DNA from: Pristionchus mayeri
Taxonomy: Eukaryota > Nematoda > Chromadorea > Rhabditida > Neodiplogasteridae
Length of the DNA: 64,000 bases
Direction of reading: 5' to 3'
Assembly: GCA_036245805.1 (NCBI GenBank)
Contig: BTRK01000004.1
Coordinates: 42,062,907 to 42,126,906, forward strand
Within the stretch, counting starts at the first letter, position 1. Every line of letters begins with the position of its first letter. Below the pieces are notes generated by a model. That model was not told where the DNA came from. It did not search any database and saw nothing but the letters and a program-made list of their open reading frames with translations. Shown here one piece after another: positions 47,506 to 59,286 of the stretch. Made by a program: the position numbers and the translations under genes.

Positions 47506-48496
47506 TTCACCTGAGAGAAATGGATTTCGAAAAACAATCTTAGTAAAGAGGCGTGCAATTCACCAGAGGAAATTGCAAACACTCAATGAAAGATACGGAG
47601 TGTTTAGGAATGCAGTAACTAAAAGCCGCATTAGTGAAAGTCAGTGACAACACTAGCTCTGGCTAAACTACTGCATTCCCCCTCCCCTCGCTATCCGTAC
47701 TCTCCCAATTCCTTTTGTCCATATCTTCATGCTTCCATGGCGACCTCAACAGAGATGGCTTCGAAAGAAAATATGCATGTTTTGTGTTATCTTTAGTGCC
47801 GGTGCGAGCGCACTCAGAGAAATTTGTTGCGAAACCATGCCTAACCTCAGCCTCTAAGTCTCCCACGCCCTCCACATGATTCACTCATTTTACTCAAAGT
47901 CAAGGTGGGGGCATGTGCATTATTTTAAAATATTTCGAAAGAGCTTCCCACTCAGATGACTCAGTGGACTTACTAAACCGGAAGGTACGGGCAAGAAATG
48001 CGAAACGGTTTCGAAAATGGCGGACTAAGTAGGTTCACAGTGCAGTAATAACATAACGTGGACCTATCACCGGCACAAATGAACAACTTCTTATCAACGA
48101 AACAATGAGCAAGCATTAATTTATCGCAGGTTTGCCCCTAAATTAGCAGTTCATTTGTTTTGAGGAACGTTCGTAGAATTCAACTGGAAAAGTTCCCGGA
48201 TCTGTAAAGTTCGGGCTACATTCAACACTTTTTGGCTCGTACCACCCGTCTGTTTGTTTGCTTTATCATTCCCGGTTGCAAGGGTGTGACTCAGTTTGCG
48301 GAAAGAGGCATGCTATTGATACGCTTATCCAAACAACATCGATAACACCAGCATAAAACGACGAGTATTCGCCACTTTGCATGACTCCTATTCCTTCCCC
48401 ACAGGTTATTCTGGGCTCAGCATTCTGTTGTTTGTTGCGAATTTTCCTGATTAATCATTCATATATTTAGATCGGTTCGGCCAGTAAAACAACGCT
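47506..48496. promoter_or_regulatory. Divergent intergenic region (F-box gene / clathrin-like gene)
   Basis: Starts of two oppositely oriented genes lie 991 bp apart, so this should hold both promoters. No specific binding site is claimed; no other gene was seen. Confidence 0.4.
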
Positions 48497-51400
48497 ATGA
48501 CCACCCCCATCCAATCATCCATGTTGTTTCAGGTAACCGAAATATGTTCGAATAAATTCTAAAATTTTAAATTCCTTTTCAGCTCTCTAACCACGTCATT
48601 GGTCATTCGATGATCTCTCCAGGAAAAGTCTCAATTCAATCGCCCAGAATAATCTGCAGGCAAATGGTTTGCCTTTTATTAATAATTTATTAATAATAAT
48701 TTATTATTTATTATTAATTAATTGCTTCAGGTCGACGGTTCGGAGAAAGAGATCGCAATCAGAATCGATTCTCGCAGGCAATCTACACCCTTCAAAGCTG
48801 ACTCAGTCATACTCAATCCCCATCTTCGCATACACGCATACAATGGTAAGTTGATCAATGGGATACGATACCACGCATTTTTTCTTTCCCCACACTTTCT
48901 CGACCGGCCGAGAGAGGGTGGGAACGAAGAGCTCGAACGAAGAGCGAAGAGCTAATCTCTAGAACAATTACTGAATGCCTCTCCTTTTAGTATTAGTTGA
49001 AGATCCCAAATTACTGACAATTTCAAATTAGAAAGGAATGAGTAGCTCAAGCTTTGTGGAAGAAAAACAAGTTTATCAGTATCAAAGTAGCCCGTGTATG
49101 CGAATTTCTCTTCCAGATGGCACCAAGATCGTACTGATGGAAACGGCATCACGAAGGATTCTGAAGAGTCACGATTTGGAGCAAGAAAAGGTTGTATTTT
49201 GGAAGTGTATAAGTCAAGAAACTCTGGCACTCGTTACGGAGTCGAGCGTCTACCATTGGGGCATTACTGGTGGGCAATTTATAATAACACAATAAATATC
49301 AGTTATCATAATGCACCCTGAAACAATTGATTAGTGAGATTAAGATGATTCAATGTAATATAATTCAGATGACTCTGCGGCCAACCGACAGTTCAAGAGG
49401 CACGAATCCTTGTTTGGCTGCAAAATCGTCAACTACGAAGTAGAAAATGGCTATGCAGTCCTTATTGGAGAATGTGAAGAGGTAGCACTTCTTTCTCCGT
49501 TTTGTTTGTTCAGAGATTTCTCTAGTAATTATTGGAAGTTTTTGTACAGTTTTTGTGCGATTCAATCACAAAAATCACGGTTTCTTCATTTCACGCACTC
49601 TCTACAATCTTCTAGCGGCGAGAGAGTGTAGAAAATGAAGAGGCCGTCGTATGCCTACCAGATTTCATGCCAAATCAATATGAGAAACCATTTCAGAATG
49701 ACCGTACTTTCGGCAAAATTCAATTGTTCCACGCTCGGGATAGTTCGTCTCATCTCTTTCGAATGTCGACTCCGACGGACGGAGAAGCGGCATGCTTTGC
49801 AAATTTCAAGATGATCGAGAATAGGGAACCCTCGACACTATTCCTATCGTCAAAGAAGAACGATCAGGGCGGAAAGGTGAGACAACTTTTATATTCGAAT
49901 GCTTTCATCTTCTCGGCTTCTAATTATTTGCCTAATGCATGATTATTCGAAGCGTGTAATTTGAAAATTATATTAAAACAATTTAGAAAGTTCTTATGAC
50001 AAAAAACATTGCAGTTGTTCGTCTTCGAAGTTGGGCTCGTTCCTATCGGCAACACTCCCTTCTCGAAATCGTCAATTGACGTCCCATTCGAACGAAGTTT
50101 CGATGATGACTACCCGATATTCCTGCAGGTATATCGTGTTGAAATCTAACTATTTTCGTATTTTTAGTCGTTCCATTTAAAAACATGAATTTGCCTTTAT
50201 CATCTTCTTTGCCTAGCGTTCCAGTAGTAGTCAGTGGGTAAAATTACGGACAGAATATCAAAAAAATAATGGTTCAGGCATCAGACATCCTGGGAGTTGT
50301 CTTCATCATCACTAAGCGTGCCTTCGTACACATCTACGATCTCGAATCTGCAACTGTTCTCTGCTCGAGGTTCATCTTTTTGCAATTTTTGACCGGACTA
50401 CTATCTAGAGCGAGTGTGTAAAAATGAAACCGTAGTATCGTTTCTCATTAGATATAAACATCTTGCTTCTCAGAAGGATATCCGATAAATCGCTGATAGT
50501 AGCTGACCAGCACAATGGGCGCATCGTTGCAGTGGATGCCGATGGACAGGTGGGCGAGATTGCGTAATGATCGCAGCATAAATGTATTATTCGAATTGTT
50601 CGTAGAATAGCCTTTGTATGTGCCAAACTTGAGCGTAAGCTCATGTTTGTGCCGCCGTATTAATTTCCTTATTGTTCTCGCTCAGGTTTTACCGTGCTCC
50701 CTAAACGAGCAGGCGATGACTGATTTCGTCTCCGCTAAAGACACTGAAATTGCTGCCAAGTTATCGATGAGATGGAGAACTGCACCACACGCAATTGTAA
50801 AATCGATCATGTGAGGGTGATTGTTCTACTCGATACGTGGAATTTTACAGTCTTCTAAAATAATATTATATATTTATTTAGAAGAAAGACCCCGACGCCG
50901 CCCTTGGTTGATGATGAGAAAAGTGATGATGATGAAGGATCCGACGCTGAAACGGACAAGATTCCACTTCCGAAGTAAGCATTTAGCAGAAATTTCTGTG
51001 AATAATGTTCGAAATTTTAGCCAACCACTCGATACTTCACATGAATCGCTGAATGCGCATCACTCTGATGGACCTAGCTCGGAAGCTTAGGTCTTCGATG
51101 AAGGCGAAGACGTCATCGAAGAGCCTCCCGAACCGCCTCTCGTCGTCTTCCGACGTCCCTCAACGCCAACTCATCCTCGACCTAATCCCATTTTCACTCA
51201 AGGCCAACTGGAAAATGATATGGTACATTTATTCTTGAGAGCTCCATAAATGATTGGGAATTTCAGGTTATCATTGCACAGGCAAGTGGAAGCGCTCAAA
51301 TGGAGGAAGATGAAGTCAAAGATCAAGTCAACACCAAGGAAGCGAACGATAAGGTTAATATAGTGAATGATTTGAAATATCAATGATCCAAAGAATTGTT

Positions 51401-51520
51401 CAGACTCTTGAAGAATTGAAAGCTCGACTCAAAGCAACGGAAACGGAACGAGATGAGCTCAAAGGACGCAATGAAGAACTTGAGAAGAAACTTCGAAATG
51501 TGTTGAATATTGTAAGCTGA
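48497..51520 (+). CDS. Clathrin heavy chain terminal-domain-like protein with novel acidic/coiled-coil tail
   Basis: Exons: 48497-48532, 48583-48666, 48731-48845, 48991-49269, 49369-about 49473, 49662-49876, 50015-50128, 50278-50369, 50474-50549, 50686-50810, 50882-50974, 51021-51222, 51267-51353, 51404-51520. The first ten align with the clathrin heavy chain N-terminal seven-bladed propeller and the start of the linker: FKADSVILNP (clathrin ISADSVIMHP), VVFWKCISQETLALV, SSVYHWG, EVGLVPIGNTPF, VHIYDLES, and EQAMTDFVSAKDTEIAAKL. In clathrin the propeller binds adaptor peptides. The leg, light-chain and trimerisation regions are absent; instead there is an acidic segment (DDEKSDDDEGSDAETD), a Pro-rich part (EEPPEPPLVV) and a coiled coil (ETERDELKGRNEELEKKL). 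Two in-frame TAG codons occur: 49029-49031, removable as a 36 bp GT-AG intron (48996-49031), and 51088-51090, where the relic copy has CAG. Translation may stop there, before the coiled coil. Confidence 0.8.
49580..49650. repeat. Short hairpin, family C
   Basis: CTTCATTTCACGCACTCTCTAC mirrored by GAGAGAGTGTAGAAAATGAAG (each side under 21 bp matching). In the intron before the exon at 49662; similar hairpins lie at 13961, 46255, 57245 and 58290. Confidence 0.65.
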
Positions 51521-51830
51521 TCCGTGAAAGAACTCACCGCTGTTTAGGGACCAAAATTTCACTTACTCATCAATGTAATTATCGTTTTATTGCGCAATTG
51601 ATTATAACGAGTTATCCTTTGAATATTACATATTATCTACCTCACTTTATGCTTATGAAGTTGCTTCCAAAATCTCGCATTGTTGTTCTTTATACATTAC
51701 ATGTTTTTTTATTACATGATCTTTATTTATAAATAAACATAATTAAATCAAAGTATCTTGCTTTCAATCAAATCCAGGTAGCCAGAGCAAATATATTATA
51801 AGACAACGAATCGTCGGCCTCACCTATGTA

Positions 51831-52686
51831 TTAGGGTGTCCCGAAAGTTCGTGCACTACTTTTTGAAAATATGTTTTTCAAATGTCATCAAACTTGTAAG
51901 GGGGTAGTAATCGGTGCTGGACAGAGCATCCACTGTTCTTCCGTTTACATACTTCAGGGCTTGAAATCCTTGCATTTTCGCAAAAATAATATAATTAATC
52001 CTGATCCATATAGAAACACCCCATTTACAGTTCTCTCATATGTAGAGATATAAACCAGATTATCCGCTCCTGTGAGTTAGTAGTTCATTCTAAGCAAGTT
52101 TCCCAAACATCCTGCTGCCCCATATTGCATTGCAGAATTTTAACGAAACTCGTGATTTTCCAAACAAAATTTTAAAAAGTTTTTTAAAAAACAAAATTTT
52201 AAAAAAATTTTAAAAAGAATTTCATTCCAAACATGGATCTAAACGATTGCTAATAAACTAAAACTAAGAACTATTATTTTTTGAGTGGCTTGTCATTCGA
52301 AAAAAGATTACAAAATTTAATAATTAAAAAAAAGACATTTCTAAAATTAATGAAAGTTGAAAGTTTTGCACTATTTCAGCTATCATTAAAGATAGATGTT
52401 GAGTGACTATTTTAAAAATAACTGCACACCCATCTCCTTCATTGGTTTCAATCCGGGTCTCACAAAATAGTCCTAATTTGTGTTAAAAATTTTACAACGA
52501 CATGACCGAAAATCGACTTTTCAGGTAATTTCAGCGTAATTAGATAGTGTTTTCAGAATATGATAGCGGAATCAATTAGTAAACCTGCACATGTACAAAA
52601 CACATAGCTATATTTGATATGGTGCATTATAGTTCGAAAGGGAAAGAATAAGTAAAAATAGTGCACGAACTTTCGGGACACCCTAA
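51831..52686. mobile_element. Non-autonomous mariner-type element (856 bp)
   Basis: Ends TTAGGGTGTCCCGAAAGTTC / GAACTTTCGGGACACCCTAA with TA on each side (51829-51830, 52687-52688). Ends resemble those of the two mariners (TTGGGGTGTCCGGAAAGTT) but differ at several positions. No transposase frame; interior is AT-rich. Confidence 0.9.
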
Positions 52687-52934
52687 TAGTTATGTAATAT
52701 ATAGCTCTGAAAAATTGTCCGTGTCATCCGTGTCATCAACTAAACGTTCAATTGATCAGCCAGCGGAGATAAGAAAGAGATTACTAAATCGAGATAAAGA
52801 GATGAATAAGTCGAGATTAAAATGAATAAGTCGAGATTCAAATTAACACTGAGCAAAAATATCCACATAATCCTCTGTAAACCTTTCATTCGCCAATTTC
52901 CAGAAAGTGTGAAATTTAGAGCATGTTCGCGTCC

Positions 52935-53006
52935 TCCCATGTGGTCTAGTGGTTAGGATTTCTGGTTTTCACCCAGGCGGCCCGGGTTCGATTCCCGGCA
53001 TGGGAA
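52935..53006 (+). tRNA. tRNA-Glu (TTC)
   Basis: 72 nt, all four arms intact, anticodon TTC in loop TTTTCAC; appears identical to the copies at 13519 and 59287. Lies 250 bp upstream of PPP-like copy B. Confidence 0.97.
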
Positions 53007-53642
53007 GCTTTTTTTGCAAAAATATATATTGTTTAATCTACAGAGAACGGGAGCGATGTAGTTAGATCATTGGAATATTTTCCTTCCCTCACAATCCTCT
53101 CTCCATTCTTGTAAAAATTATGTTGTCCGTATCTCACGTACCCGACAAACAAAGAACAATAAAACGTGCAATTTTGATATTCCATTTGCACGTAAACACC
53201 TTCTCCATTCGTTCCTCCCCTCACTCTCTGCTCTCCCCTCCATCACGAGTGGTCGATGTAGTCTTCTGTCGAGTGGCCCGGAGCCACCCAGCCATTTCAC
53301 GAGTCCTTCATAACTGGAGTTGATGGATTCAGCCTCGCCGGAGATCAGGCAACGATTGAGTGAGTTAATTAATTAACTAATAATTTTATTAAATTAATTT
53401 TACTAATTCTAAAAATGTTGCAGTCGCGAGATTCTGGATCCGCTGCTGGCAACAGATGATGCCCGAACGACGAGTGAATTCCGCATCTACAGCAACATCG
53501 TTAGCCATCTGGCCATGCGAAGCGTGAGTAGTAGAGTTATCTTATTGGAAAAATTGTGCCCAATTTCGAATATGTTTCGGGTGCTCTATACACCGAATTG
53601 TTTATGTAGGTTACCTGAAACGTAGCCGGAAATACAACTTAT

Positions 53643-53697
53643 TTTTATCAACAAGGTAACCCGCCGTAGCGGTTACCTTGTTGATAAAAATAAGTAG
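53643..53697. repeat. Perfect short hairpin
   Basis: CTTATTTTTATCAACAAGGT and ACCTTGTTGATAAAAATAAG are exact inverse copies with only about 15 bp between them. In the intron of PPP-like copy B. Confidence 0.9.
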
Positions 53698-53738
53698 TAG
53701 CGATTCTCCTAACCATAGGTGTCCACGCCGGCGGTGAC

Positions 53739-54780
53739 AGAGGGGTACTGAGCACCGCCCCAAATTTGGGGCGGTGCGCAAGCATGAATAGGGGAAGCAT
53801 GAGGGGGTCATGGTAAAATCGATAATAAGTTATGGTAGGTCAAGACTAAGTACCGTACCCAATCGATAGTACAGTACATCCAGATACAGTATATGGCTAC
53901 CGTAACCCTCGATCATCACTAGCTGACTTTATTTTCAAAAAAATCAAAGTACCGTACCCAAATGAAAAAAAAATCAAAGCACCGCAGCCAATCGATGGTA
54001 CAGTACCCCAAAATACCGTATACCCCTACCGTAACCCCGGAATATCGCGAACTAACTTTATTTTTATAAAAATAAATTACCAGGACCAATCGATAGTACA
54101 GTACCCCAGACATCGTATACCACTACCGTAACCTACCGTAACCTAGCGCAACCATCCATTATCGGAAAATAACTTTATTCAAAAAAGTCCTGGTGCAATC
54201 GATTCTACAGTATCCAAGTAACTACCGTAGTCAGATCCAGTTCCTTGGGTCAAACATTTTTCTAAAAATTCCAAATAGATCATAAGATGATTCTACAGTA
54301 ATTAGATATACGGAAATATACTTTAAATTAATTTTATTTTCGATTTTGGATTTTTAGAAAAATGCTTGACCCAAGGAACTGGATCTGACCCACGGAACTG
54401 GGTTACGGTAGTTACTTGGGTACTGTATAATCGATTGGGTACGGTACCAGGACTTTTTTTAAAAAAATAAGGTTATTTTGCGACAATGTAGGGTTGCGCT
54501 AGGTTACGGTAGATTACGGTAGTGGTATACGGTATCTGGTGGTACTGTACTATCGATTGGCTACGGTACTTTGATTTTTTTTCATTTGGGGACGGTTCTT
54601 TTATTTTTTTTCGAAACTAAAGGCAGTTAGTGATGATCGAGGGTTACGGTAGCCATATACTGTATCTGGAGGTACTGTACTATCGATTGGGTACGGTACT
54701 TAGTCTTGACCTACCATCACTTATTATCGATTTTACCATGACCCCCTCATGCTTCCCCTATTCATGCTTGCGGTGCTCAG
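53739..54780. mobile_element. Foldback element rich in TACCGTA/TACGGTA words
   Basis: Left arm (GGTACTGAGCACCGC..., GCATGAGGGGGTCATGGTAA) reappears inverted on the right (TTACCATGACCCCCTCATGC, GCGGTGCTCAGTACC) about a centre near 54260; arms are about 500 bp. Inside are many repeats of TACCGTA and ATCGATAGTACAGTACC, giving nested smaller hairpins. No transposase. Confidence 0.85.
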
Positions 54781-57653
54781 TACCCCCCCCCCCCTTGCCG
54801 CCATTCCTCGACACATATGATCCTAACCCTACTCCTCCCCTGATTTCGCAATGTGCGATGGAGAGGCACGTAGCGATTCGCATAAGCGGCATCCTTTGGT
54901 CAATCCCAGTAAGTAATAGAGTGCTAAATGCGACTAAGCGCATATTCTCTCTTCGCACCCTGCCAACTTATCCAATGGAGAGATCGTGTGAAGATAGAAG
55001 ATACGATTTCCCGAATTTCGAGCGCTACTGTTTGAGCAACATAAAGAAATTTGTACTTCTTCGGTTTTCGGTCACCCCCTCTCCTCTCATTCCCTATTCC
55101 CGCCCAAGATTGAGGAGTAAAACGGAGTCAGGGTCGGATTCACAGAAATGAATGGGGAAGATGAGGAAGAGGGAGGGGGGCCGAAACCGAAAAAGTGGCA
55201 GATAATTTGCGAAGTAAAACTTCCTAACGATCTTTCAGCTGCACAAAAGCGAAAATTAAGAATAAGAAGTGCAGTATCTTCGTAGTAATGAATACAATTT
55301 TAATAGTTATATTGATAATATATTTCCAATAGTTTAACTCATTTATGTTATTTTGTTATTATTTTGGTTTTTTTTCTGGTATATTTCTGGCGCCCATTTC
55401 CGCAAATTTCTGGCATCATTTCCTCTTCCTCGGTAACTTCGTTGACTAGGCAGTGGATACCGTTTATTGCTCACAAACAGCCTGAATCCGCACGTTAACA
55501 TTAGCATATTAACACCTGTGAGCACAATCAGCCTTTGTCGCATTCCTTTTTATATGCACATGACTGATGAGGGACAGGGTATGATAAGAACGGATAGGTA
55601 AGGGGAGGGGAGTAAGCCAATAATTCCCATCTTTCATCCTTGATCTTTGATCTTTCAGTGGAGACCACTCGCTGGAGGTGCTCATGTTCCTGTTCTTGAT
55701 GAAGATCGTGTTGATTGTTACATATCATCTGACCGACTAACGATCTCACTATGTAAATGATATTGAATTTACATAACTTTATCCCAGGTGATCATGCTGC
55801 GCGGTAAGCACGAAACGCGCGAGGTCAACTACTCCAAGGGATTCAGAGCGGAGCTGCAGCGCAAGTTCAGTCAGGTACACTGTCGGTATAGTGTAGCTGC
55901 TCTATATAGGGATACTGTAAAGTTGGAATATCGAGTAAAAGTCGCTAAATTGGACGCAATCTTTACGCCAATCATGAGAAAATTACCAGAATTTAAATTT
56001 ACAATCCAAATGTACAGAAATTGATGACGAAATATATGACAATTTTATTAATATTTGTATTATTATTTTAATTGTGCATATTCAGTCGATGGCTGCGGAC
56101 CTCTTCGAGAAGTTCAACGACGTATTCAATCACATGCCACGCGTGCTTCCATGGTTCGTTGGTAGAGTTCTCTTATTGAAAAATGTTTGCATCATTTTCG
56201 AATATGTTTCATGTTCCCTATATATAATAAACTATAAAGTGTACATGAAACATATCACTATGCCCGATATGCTCGAAAGAAAACATGTAAGACCCAAATG
56301 TAAGGCCAAAATTCGTGTTTGAATGTGCGTGTATCAGGGAGTTTCAATGAATATTGAAACAGGTCGCAAAATTCTGCATTGATGCAAATGGAGACCGATT
56401 CCCGAAAATACATCGTTATTGTTTGCACAACTTTACCGTGCATCAATGTGTTCTCTTCAGGCAGATTCCAGCTCTTCGCGCACAGCGGAATATCGCCAAG
56501 ACTGAGCAGTCTGGACGACATTCGCAGAGTAAGGGTTGAACTTTGAATTTAGTATCTTTGATATTCTTTTTATTTTATCTGCTCCGTGGTATCCAATCAA
56601 TTATGGTCAAAAGTTTGAGTTATAGTTGCTTTAATATCAAGGGCAAAAAGAGTTGATCAGATCAACTTGATCTGGGGTCAGTTAAAAAAAAAACTTTATG
56701 TATCCTCATATGTTCTCAAAATTTCAATGCTGGCGTCATTTTGAGAGCGATCTTTGATATTTGATTGATCTCCAATTCGATCAGATTCCCAAGCCGCTGG
56801 AACACGTGGAACAGCACGAACTGGCGCGTGATCTACTCTGGGCCGACTTCAAGGAGGGACTCAGCGGGTATTTTAAGATTAAATAATTACAAATATAATT
56901 TAATTGAAAATTTCTAGACATTTATTTAATAAATCAATTTTGTTTTCATTTACTGACCCTGGTGTTCAATTTGCACTTTATCTTCTTCGACGCTTTTCCA
57001 TTCAGATTCGAGCCGAACGCTGCTCGTGGCATCAGCGTGTGCTTCGGTGATGATGTACTCGAGTCGACGCTCGACCGTCTCGGACTCATGTTCATGATCA
57101 GAAGCCAGGTTAGAGCAATGAATACCTATTTGGAGAATTATTGCGATATCGCTGCCTACGCAAATTACGAAAGTTGATGATGGGAGTTCTGAAAAGTACC
57201 ACAGTTCTGCCTCAGCCTCAGTTAGGGGAATGTCGTTGCAAGATACACTCTCTTACCACTCAACGGGTCGATAGAGTGTGTAGAATGAAGAGAACGTGCC
57301 CAGTATTGCGCACTATATTTCTCCCTTCTCAACGCTCCCAATTGCCTATTGTACTAGCGGGTTCCCTTTCTTTTCATTTTCGAATTGCTTTGTACTCGAT
57401 ATAGCGCTCATATTGCTATTTTTGGCATTTCAGCCGGTGGCCGAAGGCGTGCGCTTCTACAAGGATTTCGTCACCACTGTCACCAGCTACTCCGGACCCG
57501 AGAAGGCACGCACGGAAATTACAAATTGCTAATATTTAATTATTTATTGACCTGCTATTTTACAATCGTAGAGCATGTCTAGTATCTAGGGCTGGTGAAA
57601 TTGAGTCGAGGCCAAAAGTAAAATCTTCTTTCTCGAAATGTTTATGAGTGCGC

Positions 57654-57743
57654 GGCACTAGGTCGGATGAGGACTATGACATCATGCCGCCTTTGATATA
57701 TCAAAGGCGGCATGATGTCATAGTTCTCATCCGACATAGTGCC
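57654..57743. repeat. Palindromic MITE, family A (best preserved)
   Basis: GGCACTAGGTCGGATGAGGA ... TCTCATCCGACATAGTGCC, inner arms ATGCCGCCTTTGATAT/ATATCAAAGGCGGCAT: nearly perfect 90 bp palindrome. In the intron of PPP-like copy B. Confidence 0.95.
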
Positions 57744-58420
57744 GAGTGCGCTAGTGACTAGTGGTAATGGAAACTGCGATTCGGACCTAATCTTCCACCT
57801 GTTTTTTTCATATATACATAAAAACTGGTTTATGTTTTCCCGTTCACTTTCAAAAGATTTTACCACCAACATTTAGTGAAGATCAGAACCACAACTACCA
57901 AAATTGTATGGAGTATTCCATATGGAGTAGCATGTATTCCAGAATAAGTCTACTGGGACGCTGATGATCTCCCACAACGGTCACATGTACCGTAGAATGG
58001 GCACCCCCGACGAGAGTACGGCTGTATTCCTTCGTGAGTAATTAAATATAATCTTGTTGTATTTCACGTGCCCTGAAAGATAACGTTTCCTCGAAGCACT
58101 TTGAACACCTCTGCGCAACTTCTTGACGACTGCGATTTCGCTTGACGTGGCCGCTCCAGTACTTTTTAAACCTGTGTATCTTTTTAGGTTGCATGCAACG
58201 TCATATTCCAGAAAATTAATTATGTTAATTTTGGTAGACCTGACCTGCAAATTCTTGATAGAAAGAAATTATCGAATAGTCGTTCTCTACGATTTGCATG
58301 CTATCTCGCTCTCTTTCTCATTTCACCGATAGAGTACGCGAAATGAGGAGAGTATGAACATTGCTCCGCGTGTCCTCACATCGAATCAACCGACCAAATA
58401 TTGAATAACACATTGTTGAT

Positions 58421-58562
58421 AAGGGTTCAATTTTCAAGTGATTTGGGCCGTTTTCGGATGTGTTCTAGATACGCTAGATAGGTGATATGCTCCCAAGCTA
58501 TGTGACGCACACTTGAAACATACCCGAAAATGAGACAAATTGACCTGACAATTGAAACACTA
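58421..58562. repeat. Palindromic MITE, family B
   Basis: GGTTCAATTTTCAAGTGATT at left mirrored by GACCTGACAATTGAAACACT at right, with CATACCCGAAAATGAG-type inner blocks. In the last intron of PPP-like copy B. Confidence 0.7.
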
Positions 58563-58721
58563 GTGTTAATGTCTACCTGAGATGCGCCTAAATTTTTCGG
58601 TCTCTTCATTCCGTATACTCACTCGCACTATCACAACGTCGAGAGGATTTGCGGCATGAAGAGATCGTTAGATTTAACGCAGCCCAGCTACCGACTGCCC
58701 CTGACTCTAATTCTTGTTGGC

Positions 58722-58806
58722 GGTAGATCGGATGATAACCATGACGTCATGCCTCATTTGATGGATCAAATGCGGCATGACGTCATAGTTATCATCCGAC
58801 CTAGTG
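58722..58806. repeat. Palindromic MITE, family A
   Basis: ATCGGATGATAACCATGACG ... CGTCATAGTTATCATCCGAC around a CATTTGATGGATCAAATG centre. Lies just before the last exon of PPP-like copy B. Confidence 0.9.
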
Positions 58807-59286
58807 CATTCATTTTGTTTGCAGGATCTCTTCCCGATGAGTCTCACGAAGGATATTTCATAATCAACATGGAATCCAGAAATAAGTAAGATGTTCATTT
58901 CGTATATTTTAACGAATTATCAGGAAATATTAATCTAATATAATTCAGGTGATCAGCTTCGCTGTAACGTATTTTCCGGATTGGAACCAAGATAATCGCA
59001 CAATGCTTGAACTATTGTATCCGAAATTGCTCCACAACGTAGTAGCATAAACCATTTTGGTATTACTAACACAGTTGGCACATACATTATGCAAACATGC
59101 ATTGAGAAATTGTCATATGTATTCATGATGTTTCCATTCTTTAGTTGACACAAATTGTTATTCGTCTGTGAACGGGTCTATGGTATTATTGTTATCTGCA
59201 AGGTTTACGAAGTCATCACCTGAACACATTCTTTTCCCATCATTCAATAGGAGGATTGAAAGCATTCAGAGGCATCCTTCTCGTCC

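Larger units (their letters stand above)
53256..58889 (+). pseudogene. PPP-family Ser/Thr phosphatase-like, copy B, catalytic motifs lost
   Basis: Inverted paralog of 31210-36341. Exons: 53256-53359, 53424-53523, (exons 3-4 not found), about 55390-55448, 55659-55707, 55788-55874, 56086-56153, 56461-56528, 56785-56867, 57006-57108, 57434-57505, 57943-58033, 58825-58889. The exon with GDxHG is missing; a foldback (53739-54780) occupies its place. GDxVDRG reads GNFVDYG and GNHE reads GKHE (55803 region), HGG reads HSG. Further damage: codon 2 is TAG where copy A has TGG, the donor after GNFVDY is GG instead of GT, exon 8 lacks 2 bp relative to copy A, and the donor after 57505 is GC. It keeps FEPNAARGISVCFG and LDDIRR segments well. 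No functional phosphatase is expected. Confidence 0.85.

Noticed and set aside
54820..54905. Possible exon 3 of PPP-like copy B
   Set aside because: Similarity to copy A exon 3 is too weak and both in-frame stops and a missing GDxHG follow.
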